Assembly (NCBI GenBank): GCA_049600855.1 | Contig: JBMYQA010000238.1 | Location: forward strand, 1 to 9,824 | DNA from: JBMYQA01 sp049600855 | GTDB lineage: Bacteria > Bacteroidota > Bacteroidia > Cytophagales > Flammeovirgaceae | Reading direction: 5' to 3' | Length of the DNA stretch: 9,824 nt | In this document: in pieces, positions 1-6,257 of the stretch | Layout of the letters: the number at the start of each line of letters is the position of its first letter | Numbering within the stretch: the stretch's first letter is position 1 | Made by a program: the position numbers and the translations under genes | Notes under the pieces: generated by a model | Database searches by the model: none | What the model was told of the DNA's origin: nothing | What the model saw: the letters and a program-made list of their open reading frames with translations, nothing else

Positions 1-966
1 TACAGGATCTCCATCTTGGCTATACTTCATAATATGTAATAATGCCTCATCTTTTTCCGAGCCATTTTTAAAATGGACTTTCTCCATAGCTGCATCAAAT
101 TGTTGTAACTCCACTTGGTATTTGATGTGCTTTTCTTGTAAAGCTTCTTTTAGATGCTTTTGAAAGAGTGCTTTGGACGTTTTCGGATCAAAATCTTCTT
201 GTAAGATAATATACTTTAATGATTCAAACTGTGGTTGCCACAAATAATTGTAATCAAATGAGCTAAAATTATCTTTATTTAAGATTCCTTTCGGATCTTT
301 AATAACGGCATAAAGGTTCATGAAGTTGTGTTTGTTCTCACTTTCCCAAGTTCTTGACTCTTCGGGGAAGTAATGCAAACGATGCTTTTTAAGGCTACTC
401 AAAATATCCAAAATGAAATCTAAATAGATGCTGGGAGTGCCTTCAATAAGTGCATTCAACTGAAAATCTAACCTACGCTCTTTTTCAAGACCAAAATATC
501 GGTTTATGGTTAAGAAATCGGTTAGAATACTTGGGATTTCACTGTTTTCAATAAAATCAGCTACCGTATTGGAGTCTTTATTCTGAACCAAGGTCCAAAC
601 AGGCATGAGTGCTTCAAAAAGTTGGTGCAGTTGTGGATCTGTGTCACCTAGCAGAATCGTTGCATTTTTGAAATCATCTACCGTTTGGGTACCAGTCTCC
701 ATCACTTGAATGGCTACTAACAAACGACATAAGGGATCAAACTCAATTTGATCAAACACTTTAATGATATTGAGCGAACGGCCTGGGTGAAGAATTGCAG
801 AACCAGCTTCAATCATTCGGTAGCTTGATCCGCCTAAACCAATTTTTGCAGCCACATCATCGGAGGTCATACCGATGGAATTCCGCATTTTGTGAAGTAC
901 GATCCCCAAAGCCTGAACTAAAGGGTTCTTGAATGTTTTTGAAGACGAAGAGCCTTTTTTTGCCAT
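1..966 (-). CDS. XRE-family helix-turn-helix protein, C-terminus cut by window edge
   Basis: An uninterrupted reading frame runs from ATG at 966 to the left edge with no stop, giving 322 residues of a longer protein. A Ser/Lys-rich start (MAKKGSSSSK) is followed at about residues 17-75 by a Cro/C1-type HTH. One helix contains VLHKMRNSIGM, the next is TSDDVAAKIG, and the recognition helix is GGSSYRMIEAGS, where the S..R.IE.G pattern is typical of XRE proteins. It therefore probably binds DNA as a dimer in the cytoplasm. Residues about 80-322 are soluble, rich in Leu, Phe, Asp and Lys, apparently helical, and match no domain I recognise. XRE repressors are often only 70-130 residues, so this extra part may sense a ligand or carry another function. 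Two palindromes lie just upstream (1014-1031 and 1060-1088), and self-regulation is an inference from them. The HTH call is firm; the role is unknown. Confidence 0.8.
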   Translation of the reverse strand, partial: MAKKGSSSSKTFKNPLVQALGIVLHKMRNSIGMTSDDVAAKIGLGGSSYRMIEAGSAILHPGRSLNIIKVFDQIEFDPLCRLLVAIQVMETGTQTVDDFKNATILLGDTDPQLHQLFEALMPVWTLVQNKDSNTVADFIENSEIPSILTDFLTINRYFGLEKERRLDFQLNALIEGTPSIYLDFILDILSSLKKHRLHYFPEESRTWESENKHNFMNLYAVIKDPKGILNKDNFSSFDYNYLWQPQFESLKYIILQEDFDPKTSKALFQKHLKEALQEKHIKYQVELQQFDAAMEKVHFKNGSEKDEALLHIMKYSQDGDPV

Positions 967-1013
967 GAGTATAAGTGATAATTAAGTTTAGTGATTTAGT
1001 AATAATTAAGCCG

Positions 1014-1031
1014 TACTGTAAAAATACAGTA
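1014..1031 (-). promoter_or_regulatory. Candidate operator, perfect 7-bp inverted repeat upstream of the XRE gene
   Basis: TACTGTA and TACAGTA are exact inverted copies separated by AAAA, about 50 bases upstream of the XRE start codon. On the minus strand the right sequence order also gives TATTTTTA (1019-1026), a 7-of-8 match to the Bacteroidota -7 element TAnnTTTG. A TTG lies at 1050-1052, 23 bases further upstream, which is a rather long spacing. If that promoter is real, the palindrome covers it and a bound dimer would block it. The half-site resembles the CTGT/ACAG ends of the E. coli LexA box, but the spacing is 2 bp shorter, so I do not call it an SOS box. Confidence 0.45.
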
Positions 1032-1059
1032 ATTGATGTGTTGGAGCGTCAAGGCATTG

Positions 1060-1088
1060 CCTGATATTACAACTAGTTGATTATCAGG
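1060..1088. repeat. 29-bp imperfect palindrome between the XRE and NTF2-like genes
   Basis: The outer arms CCTGATA (1060-1066) and TATCAGG (1082-1088) are exact inverted copies. They enclose a perfect 10-bp palindrome, CAACTAGTTG (1070-1079), set slightly off centre. The element lies downstream of the NTF2-like stop and about 100 bases upstream of the XRE start. On the minus strand it is not followed by a T run, so it does not look like an intrinsic terminator for the NTF2-like gene. A protein-binding site is the better guess. Confidence 0.4.
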
Positions 1089-1116
1089 AATCGTAAATGA
1101 TTTATTTACACATTAC

Positions 1117-1590
1117 TTAATAGTCATTTTTAGCCATAAACTTCCTCAATTCTTTCATGCCCATTGCCCGCACTTTATTTTGAAGAAATGGAGTCCAACC
1201 TAATAAAATTCCTGATAAGCCAAGTGCCATTCGCGTCCATTTGTAGAAATCGAATTGATCTTGGTGTTTGATGATTTTGCCATCTTTAAACTCAAATGTA
1301 GCTTGAATGTGATTCTCAATCGTTCTGCCTGTTTTGGAAAATAGATAGGTGGCAATCCATTTACAGCCACCTTTATTCCCTTCTGCCCATACATTTTCAA
1401 ATTTCAGCTCAAAGTTCTGTGCCCTTGTGCAGAGCATGTGCCACATGCCTACCACTTCTTTTCCTTGAAGGTTTTGAAATGCTGGATCGGAGAATTGTAT
1501 CTCATCGTGATAACATTCAGCCATAGACTCATGGTTAAGCTGACTAAAAGCGGTATAAAACTGTTGAATGAGTTCTTTATGAGCTTCCAT
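1117..1590 (-). CDS. NTF2-like / SnoaL-like small protein
   Basis: 157 residues starting at ATG 1590. The opening (HKELIQQFYTAFSQLNHESMAECYHDEIQFSDPAF) is the usual start of the NTF2-like superfamily: a helix with FY.AF, then M...Y.D...F.DP.F. The middle has GKEVVGMWHML, and the later strands hold GCKWIATYLFSKTGR and ATFEFKDGKIIKHQDQFDFYKW; the F.F.DGKI..H.D.FD pattern is typical of SnoaL/ketosteroid-isomerase-like members. These are cone-shaped alpha/beta barrels that may isomerise, hydrolyse or only bind small molecules. The substrate cannot be read from the sequence. Length is normal for the family and there is no signal peptide, so it is probably cytoplasmic. The C-terminal 35 residues (about 120-157, GLSGILLGWTPFLQNKV) are mildly hydrophobic and may be a helix packing on the barrel. 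It has its own promoter at 1610-1642 and seems to be a single-gene unit. Confidence 0.85.
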   Translation of the reverse strand: MEAHKELIQQFYTAFSQLNHESMAECYHDEIQFSDPAFQNLQGKEVVGMWHMLCTRAQNFELKFENVWAEGNKGGCKWIATYLFSKTGRTIENHIQATFEFKDGKIIKHQDQFDFYKWTRMALGLSGILLGWTPFLQNKVRAMGMKELRKFMAKNDY

Positions 1591-1609
1591 ACGATGTCAA
1601 TAATTTTGA

Positions 1610-1642
1610 CAAATCTAAAAAAATACGCCATCAGTAACAAAA
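1610..1642 (-). promoter_or_regulatory. Bacteroidota-type promoter of the NTF2-like gene
   Basis: Read on the minus strand, TTTTG (1638-1642) is followed after exactly 20 bases by TAGATTTG (1610-1617), a perfect match to the TAnnTTTG -7 element of Bacteroidota primary sigma factor promoters. The -7 element ends 19 bases before the start codon at 1590, so the 5' leader would be only about 12-15 nt. Confidence 0.7.
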
Positions 1643-1877
1643 TCTAAAGAGGCTAATATGGCTAAGCAAAAAAGAATGGGATGATTATGCAGACTATCCT
1701 TCATTTAAGTAAGTGCTTCCCAGTAATTCTCACTTTGTCATCTCAAAAATCAATTCGCAAAGATTTCTAGGCGCTACTTAGTTGAAAGGAAACGAGCGAA
1801 AATTAGCAATTAGAACAAATCTAAAATAAGTTAGTTGACATGATTATAAATTTTTTCTGACATTTTTGATAATATTA
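1643..1877. other. Non-coding spacer between divergent promoters
   Basis: This stretch separates the minus-strand promoter at 1610-1642 from the plus-strand promoter at 1878-1907. It is AT-rich and contains no convincing reading frame; the longest notable one is an eight-codon frame from the ATG at 1658. A second minus-strand TAGATTTG copy occurs at 1816-1823, but I see no TTG at the proper distance. I recognise nothing else here. Confidence 0.4.
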
Positions 1878-1907
1878 TTGACATTTAAAAATATTAACGT
1901 ACCTTTG
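1878..1907 (+). promoter_or_regulatory. Strong Bacteroidota-type promoter upstream of the lipoprotein gene
   Basis: TTG (1878-1880, in TATTGACA) is followed after 19 bases by TACCTTTG (1900-1907), an exact TAnnTTTG match. This is the best promoter in the window. Transcription should begin near 1912-1916, which leaves a leader of about 245 nt before the lipoprotein start at 2163. Confidence 0.75.
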
Positions 1908-1912
1908 CTAAT

Positions 1913-2162
1913 GAATTAGTAAGCAGTTTAGCAGAAAGAGTAACGTTAAAACAACAAAAGCCACAAAATTTTCCACAAAAAATACGTTTTTCCGATTACT
2001 TATTTGGACCACAAAAAGTACAAGTGTCAAATTTTTAATTTTTACAAAAACAAGAACTGAAATCACAAGTAAACTAAGAAGCAAAACCACAAACTCGATT
2101 AACACATAAAAACCACTTTTTACTTTTTTTACTGAAAACCCCACAAACTTTAGATGATCGTT
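1913..2162 (+). promoter_or_regulatory. Long G-poor 5' leader with repeated CCACAAA motifs
   Basis: Between the promoter and the start codon lie about 245 bases that are unusually poor in G on the plus strand and rich in A and C. CCACAAA occurs five times, at 1961, 1973, 2009, 2087 and 2141; further ACAAAAA and CACAAG variants lie among them. Strong hairpins are not obvious, so it does not look like a classical structured riboswitch. Two stretches are open for a while (1898-2035 in one frame, 1915-2104 in another), but neither has an ATG, GTG or TTG near its beginning, so I do not annotate a gene. It could be an unstructured, protein- or sRNA-bound leader. Confidence 0.45.
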
Positions 2163-2531
2163 ATGAAAGCAAAAACCATTAAAACATTTCTTCTATTAGC
2201 TTGTTTGTCGGCTTATCTCTATTCTTGCGATGAAGTCGATTCTAATGTTTGTAATTCAAGTGATCCTATTTCTGATTTGCCTTGGCTTTCGGCCATTCAA
2301 GATTCGATTCAAGATCAAGGCTGGAGCGGATTTATAAACAGCTATAATTATAGAGGAGAACAAGTCATTTTTATTAACCCTAATCCTACTGGTGCTGAGG
2401 TTGATAACCTGTGTACTGCCCGCGATTGCAATGGCAATGTACTTTGTCAATGGGGTGGACCTACCTTACAAGTCACTTGTCCAAACTTTTGGAATGAAGC
2501 AAGTAATACACAAGAGCTTTGGAGTAATTAG
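2163..2531 (+). CDS. Small cysteine-rich lipoprotein, function unknown
   Basis: 122 residues from ATG 2163. An ATG at 2154 would add three residues (MIV) before the Met-Lys start; I prefer 2163 because MKAKTIKTFLLLACLSAYLYSC is a compact lipoprotein signal peptide. The lipobox is LYSC, with Cys at residue 22 of the chosen start, and the next residues DEVD are acidic. Bacteroidota surface-exported lipoproteins often have acidic residues after this Cys, so outer-membrane or surface location is plausible. The mature part is about 100 residues, with a DLPWL motif, a Tyr-rich strand (YNYRGEQVIFINP), then Cys in NLC, RDC, VLC and VTC, plus GNVLCQWGG. The spacing suggests two disulfides or a metal knuckle. 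This resembles small Bacteroidota lipoproteins with a DxPWL start and C...D.G..C..GG core, but I cannot name the family with certainty. It is monocistronic, between the 1878 promoter and the 2594 terminator. Confidence 0.8.
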   Translation: MKAKTIKTFLLLACLSAYLYSCDEVDSNVCNSSDPISDLPWLSAIQDSIQDQGWSGFINSYNYRGEQVIFINPNPTGAEVDNLCTARDCNGNVLCQWGGPTLQVTCPNFWNEASNTQELWSN

Positions 2532-2560
2532 TAGATCGCTAAGCGTTGAGTAAAGGAAAT

Positions 2561-2585
2561 ACACACACAAACACACATATATATA
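2561..2585. repeat. Short CA/TA dinucleotide tract
   Basis: The 3' untranslated region of the lipoprotein transcript holds an alternating (AC)n tract that turns into (AT)n, just before the terminator hairpin. Such runs can vary in length by slippage, but this one lies outside any gene. Confidence 0.4.
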
Positions 2586-2593
2586 CATCGTTT

Positions 2594-2628
2594 AAGGCTG
2601 TTTCAATGTAATTTGAGGCAGCCTTTTT
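2594..2628 (+). terminator. Rho-independent terminator of the lipoprotein gene
   Basis: AAGGCTGTTTCAA (2594-2606) pairs with TTGAGGCAGCCTT (2613-2625) over 13 pairs, two of them G-U, around the 6-nt loop TGTAAT. The 3' arm runs into a tract of five T. The hairpin starts 62 bases after the lipoprotein stop. The opposite strand has no T run after the stem, so it acts in one direction only. Confidence 0.8.
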
Positions 2629-2732
2629 AACATGTGGTTTGCTCACCTGCTTAGTTTTTATTTTGAGGTCATTTTGTCAAAAGTTACGCAATTGGCTTGG
2701 GGCTTGAATGCAGCATAAAAAATACATTGCTT

Positions 2733-2987
2733 ATGAAAATAGTGACCATCATCCTAATCGTTTTTGGAGCAGTTGCTTTGGGGATTTGGATTACGCTCGA
2801 AATGCTGACTGAACAGAAAAGTGAATCCGCTTACAATATGCATCCAAGCAATTTTGAGAAGCCTTTGGTAGAGCACGTCGAAAATTTTCAAAAAAAGGCA
2901 GAAGAAATTGATCTTTTACCCAATGAGTTTTCCCAAAACAGGAAGCAAATTAATAATGAGGATCAAGATGAGACTTCAATGACATGA
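2733..2987 (+). CDS. Small single-pass membrane protein, hypothetical
   Basis: 84 residues from ATG 2733. The frame stays open upstream to a TTG at 2697, but ATG 2733 starts cleanly with MKIVTIILIVFGAVALGIWI, a membrane helix (residues about 2-22). The rest is hydrophilic and highly charged (KKAEEID, NRKQINNEDQDE), with no motif I recognise. It is probably a short protein anchored by its N-terminus; with no lipobox or typical cleavage site, the helix probably stays uncut. The last 25 bases overlap the 3' end of the convergent deacetylase gene. I found no good TAnnTTTG promoter in front, and the lipoprotein terminator lies upstream, so its expression is uncertain. The helix and the sensible codon use argue that it is real; its size and lack of a family keep confidence moderate. 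Confidence 0.5.
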   Translation: MKIVTIILIVFGAVALGIWITLEMLTEQKSESAYNMHPSNFEKPLVEHVENFQKKAEEIDLLPNEFSQNRKQINNEDQDETSMT

Positions 2988-3850
2988 AAGTACTCCTTAT
3001 TAAATAGCCAGAAATAAAGCCAACTTGGGTAATAATGATAGCCTGGAATAAACTTTTTCAGATTCTTTTGTTCGTGTTTTAAAAAGGAACTCAAATAAGT
3101 CATTTTTTTATCTGCTACACTGTAAATATTAATGCTGCAAGTTGGAGTGGGCATACCTTCTGGCTCTTGATACACTTCACGCGCTTTTTCATAAACATTG
3201 AATTTGTTCCACATGTTGTTCCATTTCACATTGACATTGTATTCCATAGAAGGTGGATATACAGATTGGTAAATTCGTTCTATTCCTAAGGACTGATCTT
3301 GGCAAATATTTAAGACGAGACTACTGATAAAAACATGATCTGGATGACCATATCCTCCAACATGATCATCTAATGAAAAGATGATACTAGGTTTGAACTC
3401 AGCAATTGCAGTACGGAGTCTTTCTTCAATAAGATGGGTATGAAAAATAGCTTGATGTTGGCTTTTTTCAATCGGCATGTATTTTTGCTTGTTGTTTTCA
3501 TCTTTTCGATAGTGCTCATTCGGCGCATTTATGTATTGTATTCCTCCATTCATAATAATGGCCGCTATATTCTCATATAATTTAGCTCGCTTTTCGTTGC
3601 CATCTTGAAAGCTTATTTGCTTAATATCCCAGCCTGCTTGCGTTAACTTGGCAATGGTTCCTGAAGAGGCACAGGCATCGTCATCATGCGCCATGACAAC
3701 TAAAGCCCGTTTTTTTGTTGCTGCGTTTAGGAAAGTATCTTCCTCATAAGTTTCTGTAGCATTTAAGGTAGAAAGGAAATACAGGTGTCCTCCTACAACG
3801 GATAAAAAGATAAGGCCTACTATGAGCGCGATTCTTTTGATGATTTTCAT
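2963..3850 (-). CDS. Membrane-anchored PIG-L/LmbE-family deacetylase
   Basis: 295 residues from ATG 3850. Residues 6-28 form a single hydrophobic N-terminal segment (IALIVGLIFLSVVGGHLYFL), a signal anchor or uncleaved signal, so the enzyme domain probably faces the periplasm. The PIG-L fold is shown by ALVVMAHDDDACASSGTIAKL at 49-69, the place of the family signature AHPDDE. His55 and Asp58 match two zinc ligands and Asp57 the general base. The second motif is GYGHPDHV (167-173), with His172 matching the third zinc ligand. Members remove N-acetyl groups from GlcNAc-type sugars, as in GlcNAc-PI or mycothiol synthesis and antibiotic glycosides; the substrate here is unknown. The signature Pro and Glu are replaced (AHDDDA), though metal and base residues remain. 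Neighbours give no pathway hint. The gene begins after the protease terminator, so it is probably transcribed separately, but I see no consensus promoter. Confidence 0.85.
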   Translation of the reverse strand: MKIIKRIALIVGLIFLSVVGGHLYFLSTLNATETYEEDTFLNAATKKRALVVMAHDDDACASSGTIAKLTQAGWDIKQISFQDGNEKRAKLYENIAAIIMNGGIQYINAPNEHYRKDENNKQKYMPIEKSQHQAIFHTHLIEERLRTAIAEFKPSIIFSLDDHVGGYGHPDHVFISSLVLNICQDQSLGIERIYQSVYPPSMEYNVNVKWNNMWNKFNVYEKAREVYQEPEGMPTPTCSINIYSVADKKMTYLSSFLKHEQKNLKKFIPGYHYYPSWLYFWLFNKEYFHVIEVSS

Positions 3851-3903
3851 GATTACGGGTTTATGTTGATTTGTTCTTCATAATACCGTAGGCATGAAAT
3901 GGT

Positions 3904-3911
3904 ACACGTGT
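3904..3911. promoter_or_regulatory. 8-bp palindrome upstream of the deacetylase gene
   Basis: ACACGTGT is a perfect palindrome 53 bases upstream of the deacetylase start and next to the T run of the protease terminator. It may be a small operator or chance; nothing else supports it. Confidence 0.2.
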
Positions 3912-3914
3912 TAG

Positions 3915-3948
3915 AAAAAAATAGGCCAAGGGTAAAAACCCTTGACCT
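3915..3948 (-). terminator. Rho-independent terminator of the protease gene
   Basis: Read on the minus strand, a stem formed by CAAGGGT and ACCCTTG (7 perfect pairs; plus-strand arms 3927-3933 and 3938-3944, tetraloop at 3934-3937) is extended by three more pairs beyond one C-A mismatch. It is followed by TATTTTTTT (3915-3922). It begins 30 bases after the protease stop, and it separates that gene from the deacetylase gene downstream. Confidence 0.8.
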
Positions 3949-3977
3949 TGTAAAGTGTCCCGAAAAAATATCGAGTT

Positions 3978-6173
3978 TTATTCTTTGATGAATTTCACTG
4001 TGGCTACTTTATCGCCTTCGGTAGCACGCACAATGTATAATCCAGTTTTTAAACCGCTTAGGGCAACTGATGCTGTTCCATTTACTAATTGACCGTGAGC
4101 AACTTGACGACCAGTTACATCTAATACGACATACTGTGCATTGCTCGCATCGTTTGATTTAATCGATACCTGAGTGCTCGCAGGACTTGGGAAAGCTACT
4201 AATTCAAATGAACCAAGGTTTACCCCTTCAAGATTCGCACTTTCATTCGTTACACAGAAGTTTTTCGTTTCTGACGAACCAAATGAACCTCCAGAAGCTA
4301 ATGTAGTAGAGCCTTCTCTTAAGGTATACGAACCGCTTCCGTAAGCACAGCAGATTCCGTCACCGTAAGAATCATTGATGGTAAAATCGTAGCAACCCGC
4401 AGGTAAGCTGAATGTTTCTGTGTAAGTGGTGCTGTTGGCGTAGCTACCACCGCCTGATGCTACGGTAGCACCAGCGCTATTTCTCAATGTCCAGCTCGTT
4501 TCAGAAGCATAACGATCAGTTACTAAAGTTAATACTACCGTAGAGTTACTGCCTCCACCGCCACTACCAGAGGTAGATACGTTGATGTTGTCTACTGCAA
4601 TGTCAGAACTCCAGCTGCTACCAGAAGTGGCAAAGAATCTCAATTGTACATCGCCGCCAGTATAAGAACCTAAATTTACTGAGGCTGACTGCCAAGAGTT
4701 TCCTTGGTTACCAGATTGCGTCCAGATGGTACTCCAAGAAGAACCATTATTAGTACTTGCTTGTAATCTTAATGTTCCCATTGCTGAACCATACATGTGG
4801 TAATCAAAGGCAAATGTAGCTGTAGAAGTTCCCGATAAATCGAAGCAAGGGCTATTGAAGTAAGCCGTTTTGTTAGGATAACCTGTTCCATTTCCAGAAG
4901 TTTCTACATACATGTAGAAAGAGCCAGCCGATCCGCTAGATGGTCCGGTGTTGCTTGAAGGAGTACCTCCTGAGTCACGCGTCCAGTTTAAGTTATCGCC
5001 AGTTCCTTGAGACCAAGCGCCAGTACCGCTTTCGAAGCTTTCGGTGTAAGGGAATGAAGAAATGCTTGAGCTACAGCCAGTTGGAGGAGGTGTTCCTAAA
5101 CCCATGGCATTCCAGAATTCAGCAAGGGTAGCAGGTGTACCGCTGTTGTTACCGCCAGAACTAGAGCAACCTCCATGGGTGTGTACACCAATGGCATTAC
5201 CAGTAGCTTCGTCAATTACAGGAGATCCTGAATTTCCGCCTTCCGTATCTGCATTGTAATAGATTTTAGTACCGTTGGCACTATTCAATGAACCTGTGTG
5301 CGTTTGAGAAACTTGGTTTCTTTCAGGGTTGTAAGGGTTGTTAAAGCTTCTTTCAACACCATAACCTGTGATTCTGATGGTGTTTACATTACCCGTTGTA
5401 GCGCCCTGTACTACATTGAAAGACTTTCCTTGTCTGGCCAAAGCGGTTTGACCAAGTGAGTTTTGATTCAAATCATAAACACCCCAATCGTGACTAGAAC
5501 CAGCTTGGCGTGAGCTTTGGACGATAGGGAACTGGTCAGCAACTGGCGGGTGGTTGATGCTACCATTTGAGTTTGACGGAGGAACATTGAATTCCAAAAT
5601 TTGAGCACTGCTTGTTGCACAGTGTCCAGCAGTTACCATTTTACCATTAGTGATTAACCAACCTGTACAACCAATGGGCACGATACGACCAATTGCATCA
5701 TCGATAAAAGGGGTACGGTTGTCGGTAGAACCACATTGAGATTGGTTCGCTTGATTTGGTGCAAAACCAGCGATTACCTGATCAATGTTTACGAAGATTT
5801 TACCTTCATCGCGCGAGTCTTTAATTACCTGAATTGTGAACTCATTACCGTTGAAGTAAGCACTGGCATTCCCCCATTCTGCCAATTGCTTAGCAGTAAG
5901 CTCTTGCGTTTCTCCATCTTTCAATGAAGTAAAAATCACTCGACTGTACTTTCCTAAGCTTGAACTGGCTACAATAAAACGACCGTAGCTGGCATCTTTA
6001 GGAAGTTCAATCTTTTCAGTCATGTTGCTGGTAATTCCCGCTTGGTAATTGTAGCGGAAGTTTACATTCACTAATGACTCGTTTAGCGGGGCTTGCGCCA
6101 TAACTGTAGACACAGTGAGGATGGCTAAAGCTGTAAGAACAGACTTTAGCAAAATTGCGTAAAGTTTTTTCAT
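3978..6173 (-). CDS. Secreted V8/trypsin-like serine protease with MAM-like and T9SS sorting domains
   Basis: 731 residues from ATG 6173, a modular extracellular endopeptidase. A Sec signal peptide covers 1-26, ending VMA before QAPLNE. A region at about 30-140, probably a propeptide, precedes the peptidase (about 155-360). Its triad is visible: His184 in TAGHC, Asp229 in SHDWGVYDL, and Ser315 in EGGNSGSPV. Cys169 and Cys185 bracket the His strand as in chymotrypsin-fold enzymes. GNSGSP followed by IGVHTHGG (His331) resembles glutamyl endopeptidases, so cleavage after Glu is an inference. Residues 374-533 look like a MAM-type jelly roll (ESFESG, NLNWTRDSGGTPSSNTGP, YMYVETSG). After a Gly/Ser linker (534-544), 545-642 form a repeat-type beta domain with NDSYGDGICC and the vicinal Cys608-Cys609. 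The end (about 655-731; FPSPAS, DVTGRQV, GLYIVRA, KVATVKFIKE) is a T9SS type A sorting domain, so export through the outer membrane and surface attachment or release are expected. Confidence 0.93.
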   Translation of the reverse strand: MKKLYAILLKSVLTALAILTVSTVMAQAPLNESLVNVNFRYNYQAGITSNMTEKIELPKDASYGRFIVASSSLGKYSRVIFTSLKDGETQELTAKQLAEWGNASAYFNGNEFTIQVIKDSRDEGKIFVNIDQVIAGFAPNQANQSQCGSTDNRTPFIDDAIGRIVPIGCTGWLITNGKMVTAGHCATSSAQILEFNVPPSNSNGSINHPPVADQFPIVQSSRQAGSSHDWGVYDLNQNSLGQTALARQGKSFNVVQGATTGNVNTIRITGYGVERSFNNPYNPERNQVSQTHTGSLNSANGTKIYYNADTEGGNSGSPVIDEATGNAIGVHTHGGCSSSGGNNSGTPATLAEFWNAMGLGTPPPTGCSSSISSFPYTESFESGTGAWSQGTGDNLNWTRDSGGTPSSNTGPSSGSAGSFYMYVETSGNGTGYPNKTAYFNSPCFDLSGTSTATFAFDYHMYGSAMGTLRLQASTNNGSSWSTIWTQSGNQGNSWQSASVNLGSYTGGDVQLRFFATSGSSWSSDIAVDNINVSTSGSGGGGSNSTVVLTLVTDRYASETSWTLRNSAGATVASGGGSYANSTTYTETFSLPAGCYDFTINDSYGDGICCAYGSGSYTLREGSTTLASGGSFGSSETKNFCVTNESANLEGVNLGSFELVAFPSPASTQVSIKSNDASNAQYVVLDVTGRQVAHGQLVNGTASVALSGLKTGLYIVRATEGDKVATVKFIKE

Positions 6174-6206
6174 AATAGTTTTAGTGTTAATAAGTTTTAA
6201 GTGGTG

Positions 6207-6237
6207 CTAATGTAAGATTTCCAAAAGGATTGTCAAA
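6207..6237 (-). promoter_or_regulatory. Promoter of the protease gene
   Basis: On the minus strand TTTG (6234-6237) is followed after 19 bases by TACATTAG (6207-6214), matching seven of the eight bases of TAnnTTTG. The start of transcription would be near 6200, giving a leader of roughly 27 nt to the ATG at 6173. Confidence 0.6.
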
Positions 6238-6257
6238 TAAATTTCAAACAATTTTAT

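Noticed and set aside
1014..1031. LexA (SOS) box
   Set aside because: The CTGT and ACAG ends are 6 bases apart rather than the 8 of the E. coli box, and the downstream gene is not a known SOS gene.
1060..1088. Terminator of the NTF2-like gene
   Set aside because: On the minus strand no T run follows the stem, and the loop arrangement is a nested palindrome more typical of a binding site.
1438..1647. Plus-strand frame of 69 codons and nearby minus-strand frame of 63 codons
   Set aside because: Both overlap the NTF2-like gene in other frames, and the NTF2-like frame has clear family motifs and a matching promoter.
1816..1823. Second minus-strand promoter (TAGATTTG copy)
   Set aside because: No TTG or TTTG is found 17-23 bases upstream, and the nearest gene already has a better promoter.
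1908..2144. Minus-strand 78-codon frame with a very hydrophobic product
   Set aside because: It is the complement of the A/C-rich leader: AAAACA-type runs on the plus strand read as Leu/Val/Phe codons on the other. It opposes a strong promoter and leader and resembles no protein.
4940..5259. Plus-strand frames opposite the protease gene
   Set aside because: They are shadows of the Gly/Ser-rich protease coding strand, with no motifs and no promoter.
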